A DNA stretch of 32,947 nucleotides from Actinomycetota bacterium (GCA_005888365.1 VAWZ01000001.1:19483-52429), one strand, 5' to 3'. Positions 23,281 to 30,936 are shown, numbered from the stretch's first letter. Numbers and translations: made by a program. Notes: generated by a model from the sequence alone, not told the origin.

Positions 23281-23958
23281 GTGGCCACCGTTCTCGTCGT
23301 GGACGACGAACCGATCGTGCGCGAGGTCGTCGTCCGTTATCTGACGCGCGAGGGACATCGCACCCTCGAAGCTGCCGACGGCCTCGCAGCCCGCGCGGCG
23401 ATCGAGCGGTCGAACCCGGACCTCGTCGTCCTCGACGTGATGCTGCCCGGCACCGACGGCCTCGATCTGTGCCGCTGGATTCGCTCGACGTCGGAGCTTC
23501 CGGTGATCATGCTGACGGCCCGCAGCGATGAGGCGGACCGGATCGTCGGGCTCGAGCTGGGCGCCGACGACTACATAACGAAGCCGTTCTCGCCGCGCGA
23601 GCTCGCCGCGCGCGTACGGGGAGTCCTGCGACGCACGGCTCCGGCAGGCGTGCCTCTCGAGCGCATCGCGTTCGGCGACGTCTCGCTCGAGCGCGCAACC
23701 CGCGAGCTGCGCAAGAACGGGCTCGAGGTGAAGCTCACCGCCAAGGAGTTCGATCTCCTCTGGTTCCTCGCGAGCCACCCACGGAGGGTGTTCTCCCGCG
23801 ACCAGCTGATGTCGAGCGTCTGGGGCTACGCGGCGGCACTCGACACCGGCACGGTCACCGTCCACATACGACGGCTGCGAGAGAAGGTCGAGGGCGACCC
23901 CTCGGTGCCCGAGCACCTGCAGACCGTTTGGGGCGTCGGCTACAGGCTCGTCCCGTGA
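23281..23958 (+). CDS. OmpR/PhoB-family response regulator
   Basis: The 225-residue protein has a receiver domain (1-120) with acidic pair VVDDE, phospho-acceptor D52 in LVVLDVMLPG, T79 in VIMLTAR and K101 in YITKPFSP. A winged-helix DNA-binding domain follows (130-225): LTAKEFDLLWFLASHPRRVFSRDQLMSSVWGYAAALDTGTVTVHIRRLREKV ... VWGVGYRLVP. The start is GTG at 23281, with a -10-like CACAAT exactly six bases upstream. The histidine kinase gene overlaps its stop by four bases. Likely targets are its own promoter and the divergent secreted-protein gene, both flanking the nested dyad. The signal is unknown. Confidence 0.93.
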   Translation: MATVLVVDDEPIVREVVVRYLTREGHRTLEAADGLAARAAIERSNPDLVVLDVMLPGTDGLDLCRWIRSTSELPVIMLTARSDEADRIVGLELGADDYITKPFSPRELAARVRGVLRRTAPAGVPLERIAFGDVSLERATRELRKNGLEVKLTAKEFDLLWFLASHPRRVFSRDQLMSSVWGYAAALDTGTVTVHIRRLREKVEGDPSVPEHLQTVWGVGYRLVP

Positions 23959-25019
23959 TCGCCACCGCGGCGATCGTCGCCTGCTCGACGCTCGCGGTCG
24001 GCCTCGCCCTGGCGTTCGTGCTGCGACTGTTGCCGACCGTGCGGCTCCAGCTCGCCGGCCTCGCGTTCCTCGCGGTGCTCGTTCCGCTCGGAGCTGTGCT
24101 CCTCTCCGGCTGGGTCATGTTCCACATGGGCGACGACGTGAAGATCCTCGCCGTCGCGGCCGCGTCGGCCCTCACCGCCATCGTCGCGGCGCTGGTCGTC
24201 GCGAGGTCGATCGCCGACTCGATCGATCGCGTGCGCAGGGCTTCACTCGAGCTCGCGCGCGGAGATCTCGCCGCACGCGCGCCCGAGGGCGGCCCCACCG
24301 AGGTCGCCGACCTCGCGACGACGTTCAACGAGATGGGGGACAACCTGCAGCGGCTCTTCGACACCCGGCGCGAGCTGGTCGCGTGGGCGAGTCACGACCT
24401 GAGGACACCGCTCGCGAACATGCAGGCGATGCTGGAGGCACTCGAGGACGGTTTGGGTGCCCCCGAGGAGTACGTGCCTGCGCTCCGCGAGCAAGTCCGC
24501 GTCCTCTCCCACCTCGTCGACGACCTCTTCGAGCTCGCGCGCATCGACTCGGACGCGCTCACCCTCGAGCTCCAGCGGCTGCCCGTCGCTCCGATCGTCT
24601 CGAGCAGCCTGCGCGGAGTCGAGGCCGAGGCACGTCTGCGTCAGGTGCGGCTCGCGGCGGACGTCGGCGTTGACGTGGAAGCGAGATTCGCGCCGGAGAA
24701 GGTCGAGCGAGTGCTCATGAACCTGCTCACGAACGCCCTCCGCCACACGCCGAGCGACGGCTCCGTCGCGGTGCGCGTCGAGGCGTTTCCGGAGGAGGTA
24801 CGGGTTGCTGTCGAGGACACCGGTGACGGACTCGATCCCGAAGCGAAGACGCGAATGTTCGAGAGGTTCTGGCGGGCCGATCGGTCGCGCTCGTCGCGCG
24901 GCGCCGGGCTCGGTCTCGCAATCGCGCGCGGACTCGTCGAGGCGCAGGGCGGGCGCATCTGGGCGGAAGATCGGGAAGGCGGCGGCGCCAGGGTCTGCTT
25001 CACGCTTCCCGCGTCGTAG
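23955..25019 (+). CDS. Sensor histidine kinase with three N-terminal helices
   Basis: The 354-residue kinase has three membrane helices (about 3-24, 31-55, 63-83) with very short loops, so there is no extracellular sensor domain and the signal is probably sensed in or at the membrane. A HAMP-like linker (84-136) leads to the H-box WASHDLRTPL (H147). The ATPase domain has N-box LTNALRHTP, G1 DTGDGLD, F-box MFERFWRAD and G2 GAGLGLAIARGL. GTG at 23955 overlaps the regulator stop (GTGA), and this start puts the first helix at the N-terminus. It is the partner of the adjacent OmpR-type regulator. Confidence 0.92.
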   Translation: MIATAAIVACSTLAVGLALAFVLRLLPTVRLQLAGLAFLAVLVPLGAVLLSGWVMFHMGDDVKILAVAAASALTAIVAALVVARSIADSIDRVRRASLELARGDLAARAPEGGPTEVADLATTFNEMGDNLQRLFDTRRELVAWASHDLRTPLANMQAMLEALEDGLGAPEEYVPALREQVRVLSHLVDDLFELARIDSDALTLELQRLPVAPIVSSSLRGVEAEARLRQVRLAADVGVDVEARFAPEKVERVLMNLLTNALRHTPSDGSVAVRVEAFPEEVRVAVEDTGDGLDPEAKTRMFERFWRADRSRSSRGAGLGLAIARGLVEAQGGRIWAEDREGGGARVCFTLPAS

Positions 25020-25023
25020 TCGT

Positions 25024-25761
25024 CTAGAGCCTGTGGCGCATCCAGACGTTCGGCTCGACATATAGGCCCTGGTCCGCCTCCCGGTCGATCTCGACCGGCT
25101 CGAGGGCGCCCGGGACGACGTACGAGCCCGTCTCCGGGAAGACCATCTCCGCCCAGTCCTCCCACTCGGCGATCGTGCCGGGAATCGTCATCGACCTCGG
25201 CGCGATCTTCAGAATCTCACCGCCGAAGCGCTCGTGTGTGCGAAGCCAGGGGTCGAGGTGCGTCCCATCGCCTCGTCGCCAGTCGACGTAACGGTCGATG
25301 GGCGCGAGCGGGTACTGGTTCTTCAGGCTCGGCCGGACGGGGGCGATCAATAACTCGTATCCCTGCAGCCCGCCCAGCTCCGCCATGCGCGAGATGAGCC
25401 GGATGCTGAGGCCACGCCCCTGATATTCGGAGGAGATGACGATCTGCAGCGCGCAGAGCACGTTCGGCACCGGTGCGCTCTCCGAGAGGGAGTCTTCCAG
25501 AATCGCGTCGAGCCCCTCTTCGGGCAGCGTGCCAGGCTTGCCGTCCCAGACCGTCGGGACGGCGTTCGCTTCGGCGACGACCTCGTCTCGCTCGTCGTCC
25601 CAGGCGAAGAACTGGAGGTGCGGGAGCTCGTCCCGAACGCGACCGAAGTAAGCGTTGCAGACCGGGTCGTGGTGCATGAACTGCGGCCACATGGAGATCA
25701 GGTCGCGCGCCCGCGAACGGAGGTCCGGGCGCTCTGCCATCGTCGGAAAGGAGATCGCCAT
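25024..25761 (-). CDS. GNAT-like acyltransferase, last gene of the isp operon
   Basis: The 245-residue protein has a GNAT-like core: RDELPHLQFFAWDDERDEVVAEANAVPTVWDG, then VLCALQIVISSEYQGRGLSIRLISRMAELGGLQGYELLIAPVRPSLKNQYPL, in which YQGRGLS is the acyl-CoA loop. The tail (RYVDWRRGDGTHLDPWLRTHERFGGEILKIAPRSMTIPGTIAEWEDW) is typical of a GNAT subgroup common in actinobacteria. ATG at 25761 shares its A with the ispF stop (TGATG), so it is the last gene of the carD-isp operon. The substrate is unknown. It converges with the kinase gene, with four bases between stops. Confidence 0.78.
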   Translation of the reverse strand: MAISFPTMAERPDLRSRARDLISMWPQFMHHDPVCNAYFGRVRDELPHLQFFAWDDERDEVVAEANAVPTVWDGKPGTLPEEGLDAILEDSLSESAPVPNVLCALQIVISSEYQGRGLSIRLISRMAELGGLQGYELLIAPVRPSLKNQYPLAPIDRYVDWRRGDGTHLDPWLRTHERFGGEILKIAPRSMTIPGTIAEWEDWAEMVFPETGSYVVPGALEPVEIDREADQGLYVEPNVWMRHRL

Positions 25762-26243
25762 CAGCCGGAGCGAGTCAGCAGCGCGACCGCCTGCGCCGCG
25801 AGCCCCTCGCGGCGCCCGCTGAAGCCGAGCCCGTCGGTCGTCGTCGCCCGCACCGTCACGCGCCCCTTCTCGACCCCGAGCGCCTGGGCCAGGCGCTCGC
25901 ACATCTCGTCGCGGAGCCCGGCGATGCGCGGCTCCTCTCCGACGAGGACGCAATCCGCGTTCACGAGCTCGAAGCCCACCCCGCGCACCTTCTCGTAGGC
26001 CTGCCGTAGAAGGTCGAGCGAAGACGCGTCTCTATACCGCTCGTCGCCGGATTGAAAGAGCGTGCCGATGTCGCCGAGCCCCGCCGCCCCGAGCAGCGCG
26101 TCGATCAGAGCGTGCGCAATCACGTCCCCGTCCGAATGGCCCGCGAGCCCACGTGGATGCTCGATCGCGACGCCGCCGATGACGAGTTGAACGCCCTCGA
26201 CGAAGGCGTGGGCGTCGACGCCTAGCCCGACTCGCAGGTCCAT
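25761..26243 (-). CDS. ispF: 2-C-methyl-D-erythritol 2,4-cyclodiphosphate synthase
   Basis: IspF closes the cyclic diphosphate in the MEP pathway of isoprenoid synthesis. The 160-residue protein has the zinc site in VGLGVDAHAF and LAGHSDGDVIAHALIDALLGAAGLGDIG, the latter including the second His. DADCVLV-like NADCVLV, VTVRATTTDGLGFSGRREG and AQAVALL complete the family pattern. It is a trimer in known cases. ATG at 26243 touches the stop of the PHP gene. The neighbouring ispD makes an earlier pathway step. Deviations such as TLFQ in place of the common THFP occur elsewhere in the family. Confidence 0.94.
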   Translation of the reverse strand: MDLRVGLGVDAHAFVEGVQLVIGGVAIEHPRGLAGHSDGDVIAHALIDALLGAAGLGDIGTLFQSGDERYRDASSLDLLRQAYEKVRGVGFELVNADCVLVGEEPRIAGLRDEMCERLAQALGVEKGRVTVRATTTDGLGFSGRREGLAAQAVALLTRSG

Positions 26244-27058
26244 CAGCCGAGAGCCTCCAGGCGAGCGCTGCGAGCGTCGAACACAGCCACAGTCTCACAA
26301 CCGGCAGCGCGAGCGGCCGCCAGAGCGAGCTCGAAATCCACCCCTACGAGCTCAGGCTCGTGGGCATCGGAGGCGATCGTGACGCCGACCCCGCGGCTGA
26401 CGCACTGGGCGAGGAAGTCCGGATCCGGGTAGAGCTCGCCGACCGGCTTCCGCAGGCCGGCCGTGGAGATCTCGACGCAGACGCCGGTCTTCGCGATCTC
26501 CTGCGCAACATCTCTGTGGAGCCGTGCGAGGACGTCGGGCTCCGGTCGGCGACCGAAGATCTTTGCGAGATCGGGATGTGCGAGCACGTCCACGGCGGAG
26601 CTCGACGCGAGCTCGACGAGCGCGCCGAAGTAACGCTGCCAGACGTCCTCGGTCGTCGCGTGCGCCCAGAGGCCGGGCTGCTGGTCGATCGCCTCTCCCT
26701 CGAGCCAGTGCACCGATCCGAGGAGGAAGTCCCAGGGATAAGGGGCAAGGAGCTCGGACAGGCGATCTTGACGGTCTCCGACGTAGTCCACCTCGAGGCC
26801 CAGCTTGACGGGGAGACCACGGCCTTTAGCCTCGAGCACGGCTTCGCAGTACGGATCGAGCTCGAAGCGGCAGCGCTCGCTCAGGTAGGGGATGTCCCAG
26901 AGCTCACGTGTCTCTCGAAAGTAGTAGACGTGCTCGGTGAAGCCGAGCTCGTCGACGCCACGTGCGGCGGCGACCTCGACGAAGCGCTCGACGGCCTTCA
27001 CCGAGTGGTCGATGGCGCCCGCGCCGTCACGGAGGTGCAGGTGGTAGTCGACGATCAC
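26243..27058 (-). CDS. PHP-domain phosphoesterase, histidinol-phosphatase (HisK) type
   Basis: The 271-residue protein is a PHP-domain metal hydrolase. The metal ligands are visible in order: VDYHLHLRD, GFTEHVYYF, GLEVDYV, LLGSVHWLEG, VLAHPDLAKIFG, CVEISTAGLRKPVGELYPD and IASDAHEPELVG. This is the pattern of the Bacillus-type histidinol phosphatase, so histidinol phosphate is the best-supported guess. It lies between ispD and ispF with overlaps on both sides, although no his gene is in the window, so a different phosphate ester is possible. ATG at 27058 overlaps the ispD stop. Confidence 0.82.
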   Translation of the reverse strand: MIVDYHLHLRDGAGAIDHSVKAVERFVEVAAARGVDELGFTEHVYYFRETRELWDIPYLSERCRFELDPYCEAVLEAKGRGLPVKLGLEVDYVGDRQDRLSELLAPYPWDFLLGSVHWLEGEAIDQQPGLWAHATTEDVWQRYFGALVELASSSAVDVLAHPDLAKIFGRRPEPDVLARLHRDVAQEIAKTGVCVEISTAGLRKPVGELYPDPDFLAQCVSRGVGVTIASDAHEPELVGVDFELALAAARAAGCETVAVFDARSARLEALG

Positions 27059-27780
27059 CCGGGCGTCGTGAGCAGAGACTCGACGAGAGCGAGATCTGCG
27101 GGCGTCGTGACCTTCAGCAGTCGCGGATCGCCCTCGACGACGACGACGCGGCCACCGCCCTGCTCGACGAGCGAGGCGCAGTCCGTCGGGTCTGTGAGGT
27201 CTCCCGCGAACGCCCGCCGAAGCGCGGACGCGAGGAACCCCTGCGGCGTCTGCACCGAGACGAGACCGTCTCGCGACACCGTCTCGAGCACGCGGTCGCC
27301 CTCGACGCGCTTGAGGGTGTCCGGCACGGAGAGCGCAGGAACGACGCCGTCATAGCCTTCCGCGAGCGGCGCCAGGACACGCTCGACGACGTCATCCGAC
27401 AAGAGCGGGCGTGCCGCGTCGTGGACGAGGACGACGAGGGCCTCGTCGCCCACGTCGGCGAGGGCGTTCCGCACCGACTCGGCACGCGTCGTCCCGCCCG
27501 TCACACACGAGACGACCTTGCCCGCGGCGAGCTCCTCGCTGAGGAGGATCGCGGGCTCTTCCCAGCCGGGTGGCGCAGCGACGACGATTGCGTCCACCCA
27601 GGGGCAGCGGTCGAGCCGGTCGAGGCTCTCCGCCAGCAGCGGGCGCCCGCGGAGAGCCGCGAACGCCTTGGGCCGGTCGATGCCGAGGCGCTCACCGGCA
27701 CCGGCGGCGACGAGCACTGCCCAGGTCGAGTCGGTCGTGCTTTCTTCGAGTGGGGTCGAGGCGGAAGTGCCCTCAGGCAC
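27055..27780 (-). CDS. ispD: 2-C-methyl-D-erythritol 4-phosphate cytidylyltransferase
   Basis: IspD joins CTP and MEP in the MEP pathway. The 241-residue protein begins with an unusual 20-residue leader (MPEGTSASTPLEESTTDSTW) before the nucleotide-binding AVLVAAGAGERLGIDRPKAFAALRG. Later motifs are VVAAPPGW, GGTTRAESVRNAL, VLVHDAARPLLSDDVV, GVVPALSVPDTLKRVEG and VSVQTPQGFLASALRRAF, all typical. The leader overlaps the end of the carD copy by eight bases (GTG 27780, stop 27773), as the truncated first copy overlaps true carD. The start could be internal, but the conserved overlap favours GTG 27780. Confidence 0.92.
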   Translation of the reverse strand: MPEGTSASTPLEESTTDSTWAVLVAAGAGERLGIDRPKAFAALRGRPLLAESLDRLDRCPWVDAIVVAAPPGWEEPAILLSEELAAGKVVSCVTGGTTRAESVRNALADVGDEALVVLVHDAARPLLSDDVVERVLAPLAEGYDGVVPALSVPDTLKRVEGDRVLETVSRDGLVSVQTPQGFLASALRRAFAGDLTDPTDCASLVEQGGGRVVVVEGDPRLLKVTTPADLALVESLLTTPG

Positions 27781-27959
27781 TCGCCGCGGCGGCCTTCGGC
27801 TTCGCTCTCGACTTTGGCTTCGTCTGCCCGGCGCGCGAGAGGACGTCGTCGAGCCAGTCGGCTGCCTCCTCCTCGTCCATGCCCTTCGCGTACATGAGCT
27901 CCGAGGCGAGGATCTTCTTCGCCTTCACGAACATCTGCTTCTCGCCGGTCGAGAGTCCC
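27773..27959 (-). pseudogene. Duplicated C-terminal fragment of carD
   Basis: This is an exact copy of the carD 3' end, from GLSTGEKQMFVKAKKILASEL to the final KAAAASA and stop. It is joined in front to the truncated ispD copy, out of frame with it. It has no start of its own that I would trust, though an open frame from 28030 exists. It keeps the overlap with the intact ispD that follows. Confidence 0.85.
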
Positions 27960-28109
27960 CGCCAGAAGTGGACGCCCGCGGAGAGCCGCGAACGCCTTGG
28001 GCCGGTCGATGCCGAGGCGCTCACCGGCACCGGCGGCGACGAGCACCGCCCAGGTCGAGTCGGTCGTGCTTTCTTCGAGTGGGGTCGAGGCGGAAGTGCC
28101 CTCAGGCAC
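27960..28109 (-). pseudogene. Truncated 5' copy of ispD
   Basis: This is a copy of the first about 50 codons of ispD (GTG 28109, MPEGTSASTPLEES to FAALRGRPLLA), overlapping the stop of true carD by eight bases. At the end it joins carD-derived DNA. The final R-G-R-P-L-L-A uses three codons different from those of the intact ispD without changing the protein. The frame continues to 27501 as a meaningless 202-residue chain. Confidence 0.85.
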
Positions 28110-28638
28110 TCGCCGCGGCGGCCTTCGGCTTCGCTCTCGACTTTGGCTTCGTCTGCCCGGCGCGCGAGAGGACGTCGTCGAGCCAGTCGGCTGCCTCCTC
28201 CTCGTCCATGCCCTTCGCGTACATGAGCTCCGAGGCGAGGATCTTCTTCGCCTTCACGAACATCTGCTTCTCGCCGGTCGAGAGTCCCTTCTCGTTGTTG
28301 CGCACGGCGAGGTTGCGGACGACCTCGGCGAGCTCGAAGATGTTCCCGGTCTTCATCTTGTCGCGGTTGTGCTTGAAGCGGCGGTTCCAGTTCTTCGGCA
28401 TCTCCGTGGAGCCGCCGGAAAGTGTCCTGACTACCATCGTGACCGTTCGCTGGTCGATGACCTGACGGAGTCCGACGAGCTCAGCGTTCTCGCACGGCAC
28501 GTTGACCGTCATGTCGTTGTGAAGGATCTGGATCGTGAGGTATTCGCGGGTCTCGCCGAGCACTTCCCGCTTCTCCTTCCTCACGACGGTCCCCGCACCG
28601 TGGTGCGGATAGACCACCTTGTCGCCTATGTCGAACAA
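28102..28638 (-). CDS. carD: CarD-family transcriptional regulator
   Basis: CarD binds the RNA polymerase beta subunit and stabilises open complexes at promoters, including rRNA promoters in mycobacteria. The 178-residue protein has the N-terminal RNAP-interaction domain (FDIGDKVVYPHHGAGTVVRKEKREVLGETREYLTIQI, about 1-60) and the helical DNA-binding part with the conserved Trp in KNWNRRFKHNRDKMKTGNIFELAEVVRNL. A basic Lys/Ala-rich tail (TKPKSRAKPKAAAASA) follows. Start is TTG at 28638, supported by GGGGAGG five bases upstream and by the conserved first residues FDIGD. It heads the isp operon; a terminator hairpin separates it from radA. Confidence 0.93.
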   Translation of the reverse strand: MFDIGDKVVYPHHGAGTVVRKEKREVLGETREYLTIQILHNDMTVNVPCENAELVGLRQVIDQRTVTMVVRTLSGGSTEMPKNWNRRFKHNRDKMKTGNIFELAEVVRNLAVRNNEKGLSTGEKQMFVKAKKILASELMYAKGMDEEEAADWLDDVLSRAGQTKPKSRAKPKAAAASA

Positions 28639-28669
28639 GCCGGCCTCCCCGGGAATCAGTCCAATGACG

Positions 28670-28700
28670 AAAAAGTGCCGGCAGTCATTTCCCTGCCGGC
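28670..28700 (-). terminator. Rho-independent terminator after radA
   Basis: On the minus strand GCCGGCAG (28693-28700) and CTGCCGGC (28677-28684) form an 8-bp stem with an eight-base loop, followed by ACTTTTT. It lies about 80 bases after the radA stop and 32 bases before the carD start, so it may end radA transcripts or attenuate carD read-through. Confidence 0.8.
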
Positions 28701-28782
28701 CACGGGTTCATGATAGCGGGTTTGTCACGAGCGCTTAACAGAACCGCAACGAGGTGCGCGAACCCCTGCGAGTGACTGCGGG

Positions 28783-30180
28783 CTACGCGGTCGCGGCCAG
28801 CTCTCGCGGCTCTGCGGCCAACCCCTCCGCCTGCTTCGCTCCCCGCGCGAGTCCCGCCAGGAGGGCCTCGCGCAGTGTCTCGGCGCTCCTGAGCTCGAGG
28901 CCCTCGCGCGCGGGGGTGCCCACGGGCGCGAGCAGCGTCGCAATGCCGAGCTTCCGGCACTCCTCGACCCGCCGCTCGGCCTGGGTCGCCGGACGCAGGC
29001 GGCCCGTCAGCCCGATCTCGCCGAAGGCTGCGGCGCCCTCGACCAGAGCGACGCCCTTGGCTGCGGACGCGATCGCGAGCGCCACCGCCACGTCCGCTCC
29101 GGGCTCCTCGATCCGCACTCCGCCGGCAACGTTCACGAAGACGTCGGCCGCACCGAGCGCGAGACCGGCGTGACGGCCGAGCACCGCGACGATCATCGCC
29201 AACCGCTTGGGATCTACCCCGGTACCGACACGTCGCGGCAGCGCGAGATCGCTCGGGGCGACGAGCGCCTGTACCTCGAGCAGTAGAGGTCGCGTTCCCT
29301 CGAGCACGCACCCGACCGCGGCGCCGACCTCGCCCGCCCGGGTCGTGCCGAAGAGAGCGGACGGGTCCGGGACGCCCACGAGCCCTCCGCCCGTCATCTC
29401 GAAGACGCCGAGCTCGTTCGTCGACCCGAACCGGTTCTTCGTCGCCCGGAGGACGCGGTGCGCGTGGTAGCGGTCGCCCTCGAACTGGAGCACGCAGTCG
29501 ACGAGGTGCTCGAGCACGCGCGGGCCCGCGACGGCTCCGTCCTTCGTCACGTGCCCGACCAGAATGGTCGCGATCCCGGCTCCCTTCGCCACGCGCAGGA
29601 GACGACCCGCCGCCTCCCGGACCTGCGCCACCGAGCCCGGCGCGGAGCCGACCTCGGAGGCATGAAGCGTCTGCACGGAGTCGATGACGCAGACGGCCGG
29701 ACGCTCCTGCTCGAGCGTGGCACACACCGTGTCGAGCTCCGTCTCGGCGAGGATCCGCACCTCCTCGGCTCCCCCGAGGCGCGCCGCCCGAAGCGAGACC
29801 TGGGCCGTCGACTCCTCGCCCGTGACGAGCAGGGCGGGAAGCCCGGCGCGAGCGATCGCGCCGAGCGCGCTCAGGAGCAGCGTCGACTTGCCCACGCCCG
29901 GCTCGCCGCCGACGAGCACGAGCGAGCCGGGGACGATCCCGCCTCCGAGAACGCGGTCGAGCTCGGCGATCCCCGTCGAGATCCGCTCGGCCTCGCTCGT
30001 CACCACCTGCCCGAGCGGCACTGGAGCCCTCGCCGACGCCGGACCGGTGCCGGTGTCGGACCTGCCGCGCGACTCCTCGAGGAGGGTCCCGAAAGCGCCG
30101 CAACCAGGACATTTGCCGAGCCAGCGCGGAGTCGCGGTGCCGCACTCGCTGCATACGAACTGAACCGCGCTCCGGGCCAT
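28783..30180 (-). CDS. radA: DNA repair protein RadA (Sms)
   Basis: The 465-residue protein is a RecA-like helicase-type factor that helps branch migration in recombination. It has an N-terminal zinc finger (CSECGTATPRWLGKCPGCG), Walker A in GGEPGVGKSTLLL, the RadA-specific KNRFG motif in ATKNRFGSTNELGVFEM, and a C-terminal Lon-protease-like domain from about residue 280 (LLLEVQALVAP ... GGVRIEEPGADVAVALAIASA ... FGEIGLTGRLRP) without an active Ser. ATG at 30180 has no ribosome site but TAGACT six bases upstream, suggesting a leaderless mRNA. In many relatives disA follows; here carD does. Confidence 0.96.
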   Translation of the reverse strand: MARSAVQFVCSECGTATPRWLGKCPGCGAFGTLLEESRGRSDTGTGPASARAPVPLGQVVTSEAERISTGIAELDRVLGGGIVPGSLVLVGGEPGVGKSTLLLSALGAIARAGLPALLVTGEESTAQVSLRAARLGGAEEVRILAETELDTVCATLEQERPAVCVIDSVQTLHASEVGSAPGSVAQVREAAGRLLRVAKGAGIATILVGHVTKDGAVAGPRVLEHLVDCVLQFEGDRYHAHRVLRATKNRFGSTNELGVFEMTGGGLVGVPDPSALFGTTRAGEVGAAVGCVLEGTRPLLLEVQALVAPSDLALPRRVGTGVDPKRLAMIVAVLGRHAGLALGAADVFVNVAGGVRIEEPGADVAVALAIASAAKGVALVEGAAAFGEIGLTGRLRPATQAERRVEECRKLGIATLLAPVGTPAREGLELRSAETLREALLAGLARGAKQAEGLAAEPRELAATA

Positions 30181-30186
30181 CGAGCC

Positions 30187-30192
30187 AGTCTA
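30187..30192 (-). promoter_or_regulatory. -10-like element of radA
   Basis: TAGACT on the minus strand ends exactly six bases before the radA ATG. There is no Shine-Dalgarno sequence, and no clear -35 at 17 bases. Confidence 0.4.
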
Positions 30193-30308
30193 GGAAGAGG
30201 ATCCGACGCCTCGATCACAAAAGTGTCGGAAACGGCTTGAAACTCAGGCGCAAGCGCATCAGAGTGCCGGGTTAGAGAACGACCGCCGAAACCGAAAGGA
30301 CGGGCCGC

Positions 30309-30902
30309 ATGGACAGATTCAACGCACTCGGACGCGGGCTACAGCTCATGCTCGTGGGCTCGGTGCTGCTTCTTATCGACACCTTCCTCAACTGGCAGAG
30401 CATCGACACTCCGATCGGATCGTTCGGACGGAGCGCCTGGCACGGGCTCGGCGGCGTCCTGCTCGGGCTGCTCGTGATCGTGCTTCTCGCCTGGCTCTTC
30501 GTCCGGCTGGCGGCGGTCGACATCCAGCTTCCCGTTTCCGCGTCGCTGATCGCGGCGTTCCTCGCGTTCCTGATCTTCATCATTGCGGTGCTCAAGAACC
30601 TCGTCGACGACTACTCGTCGTTCTGGAGCTACGTCGGCATCGTCCTCGCCGCGCTGATCGCAGTCGGGGCCTGGATGCAGGTACAGGCGACAGGCGGCAT
30701 GGAGTCGCTAAAGACGGATGCGACGTCGATGATGCCCGCGTCCTCCGGGCCCGCTCAGACTCCACCTCCGCCGGCGGAACCCTCAGCACCACCCCCACCG
30801 CCCGCGGCCGAGCCTCCTCCGGCTGCACCGCCTCCACCGCCCCCGGAGTCGTCCGAGCCGACCCCGCCCTCCGGCACGGAGTCGAGCGAAGAACCGAGCT
30901 AA
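30309..30902 (+). CDS. Four-helix membrane protein with Pro-rich C-terminal tail
   Basis: The 197-residue protein has four predicted membrane helices (about 10-27, 45-67, 76-97 and 103-124: LQLMLVGSVLLLIDTFLNW, LGGVLLGLLVIVLLAWLFV, SASLIAAFLAFLIFIIAVL, WSYVGIVLAALIAVGAWM). The last 60 residues are low-complexity Pro/Ala/Ser/Glu-rich, with runs of four to six prolines, probably a flexible tail. I do not recognise the family beyond a generic actinobacterial membrane protein. Start ATG with AAAGGA nine bases upstream. It is divergent from radA with 128 bp between. Proline runs would need EF-P for efficient translation. Confidence 0.8.
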   Translation: MDRFNALGRGLQLMLVGSVLLLIDTFLNWQSIDTPIGSFGRSAWHGLGGVLLGLLVIVLLAWLFVRLAAVDIQLPVSASLIAAFLAFLIFIIAVLKNLVDDYSSFWSYVGIVLAALIAVGAWMQVQATGGMESLKTDATSMMPASSGPAQTPPPPAEPSAPPPPPAAEPPPAAPPPPPPESSEPTPPSGTESSEEPS

Positions 30903-30906
30903 CCGT

Positions 30907-30936
30907 CTGGGGTCAGACCTCCGAGTCTGACCCCAG
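30907..30936. terminator. 12-bp hairpin between convergent genes
   Basis: CTGGGGTCAGAC and GTCTGACCCCAG form a perfect 12-bp stem with loop CTCCGA. It starts five bases after the stop of the membrane-protein gene and contains the last codons and stop of the convergent GNAT gene. Its TCAGAC/GTCTGA core resembles the GGTGTC-N-GACACC palindromes. Confidence 0.7.

Larger units (their letters stand above)
27644..28288. repeat. 316-bp direct duplication spanning the carD end and ispD start
   Basis: 27644-27959 and 27973-28288 are identical except for one base (T27718 versus C28047, a synonymous Ala codon of ispD). The copies are offset by 329 bp and separated by 13 bases (27960-27972). Each copy holds the last about 60 codons of carD and the first about 45 codons of ispD. 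The 13-base joint reads as ispD codons with three changes, all synonymous. Full carD and full ispD both remain intact on the outer sides. Confidence 0.95.

Noticed and set aside
27501-28109. 202-residue IspD-like chain
   Set aside because: Only the first about 50 codons are ispD; the rest is carD-derived DNA and then ispD in wrong frames. It is a by-product of the duplication.
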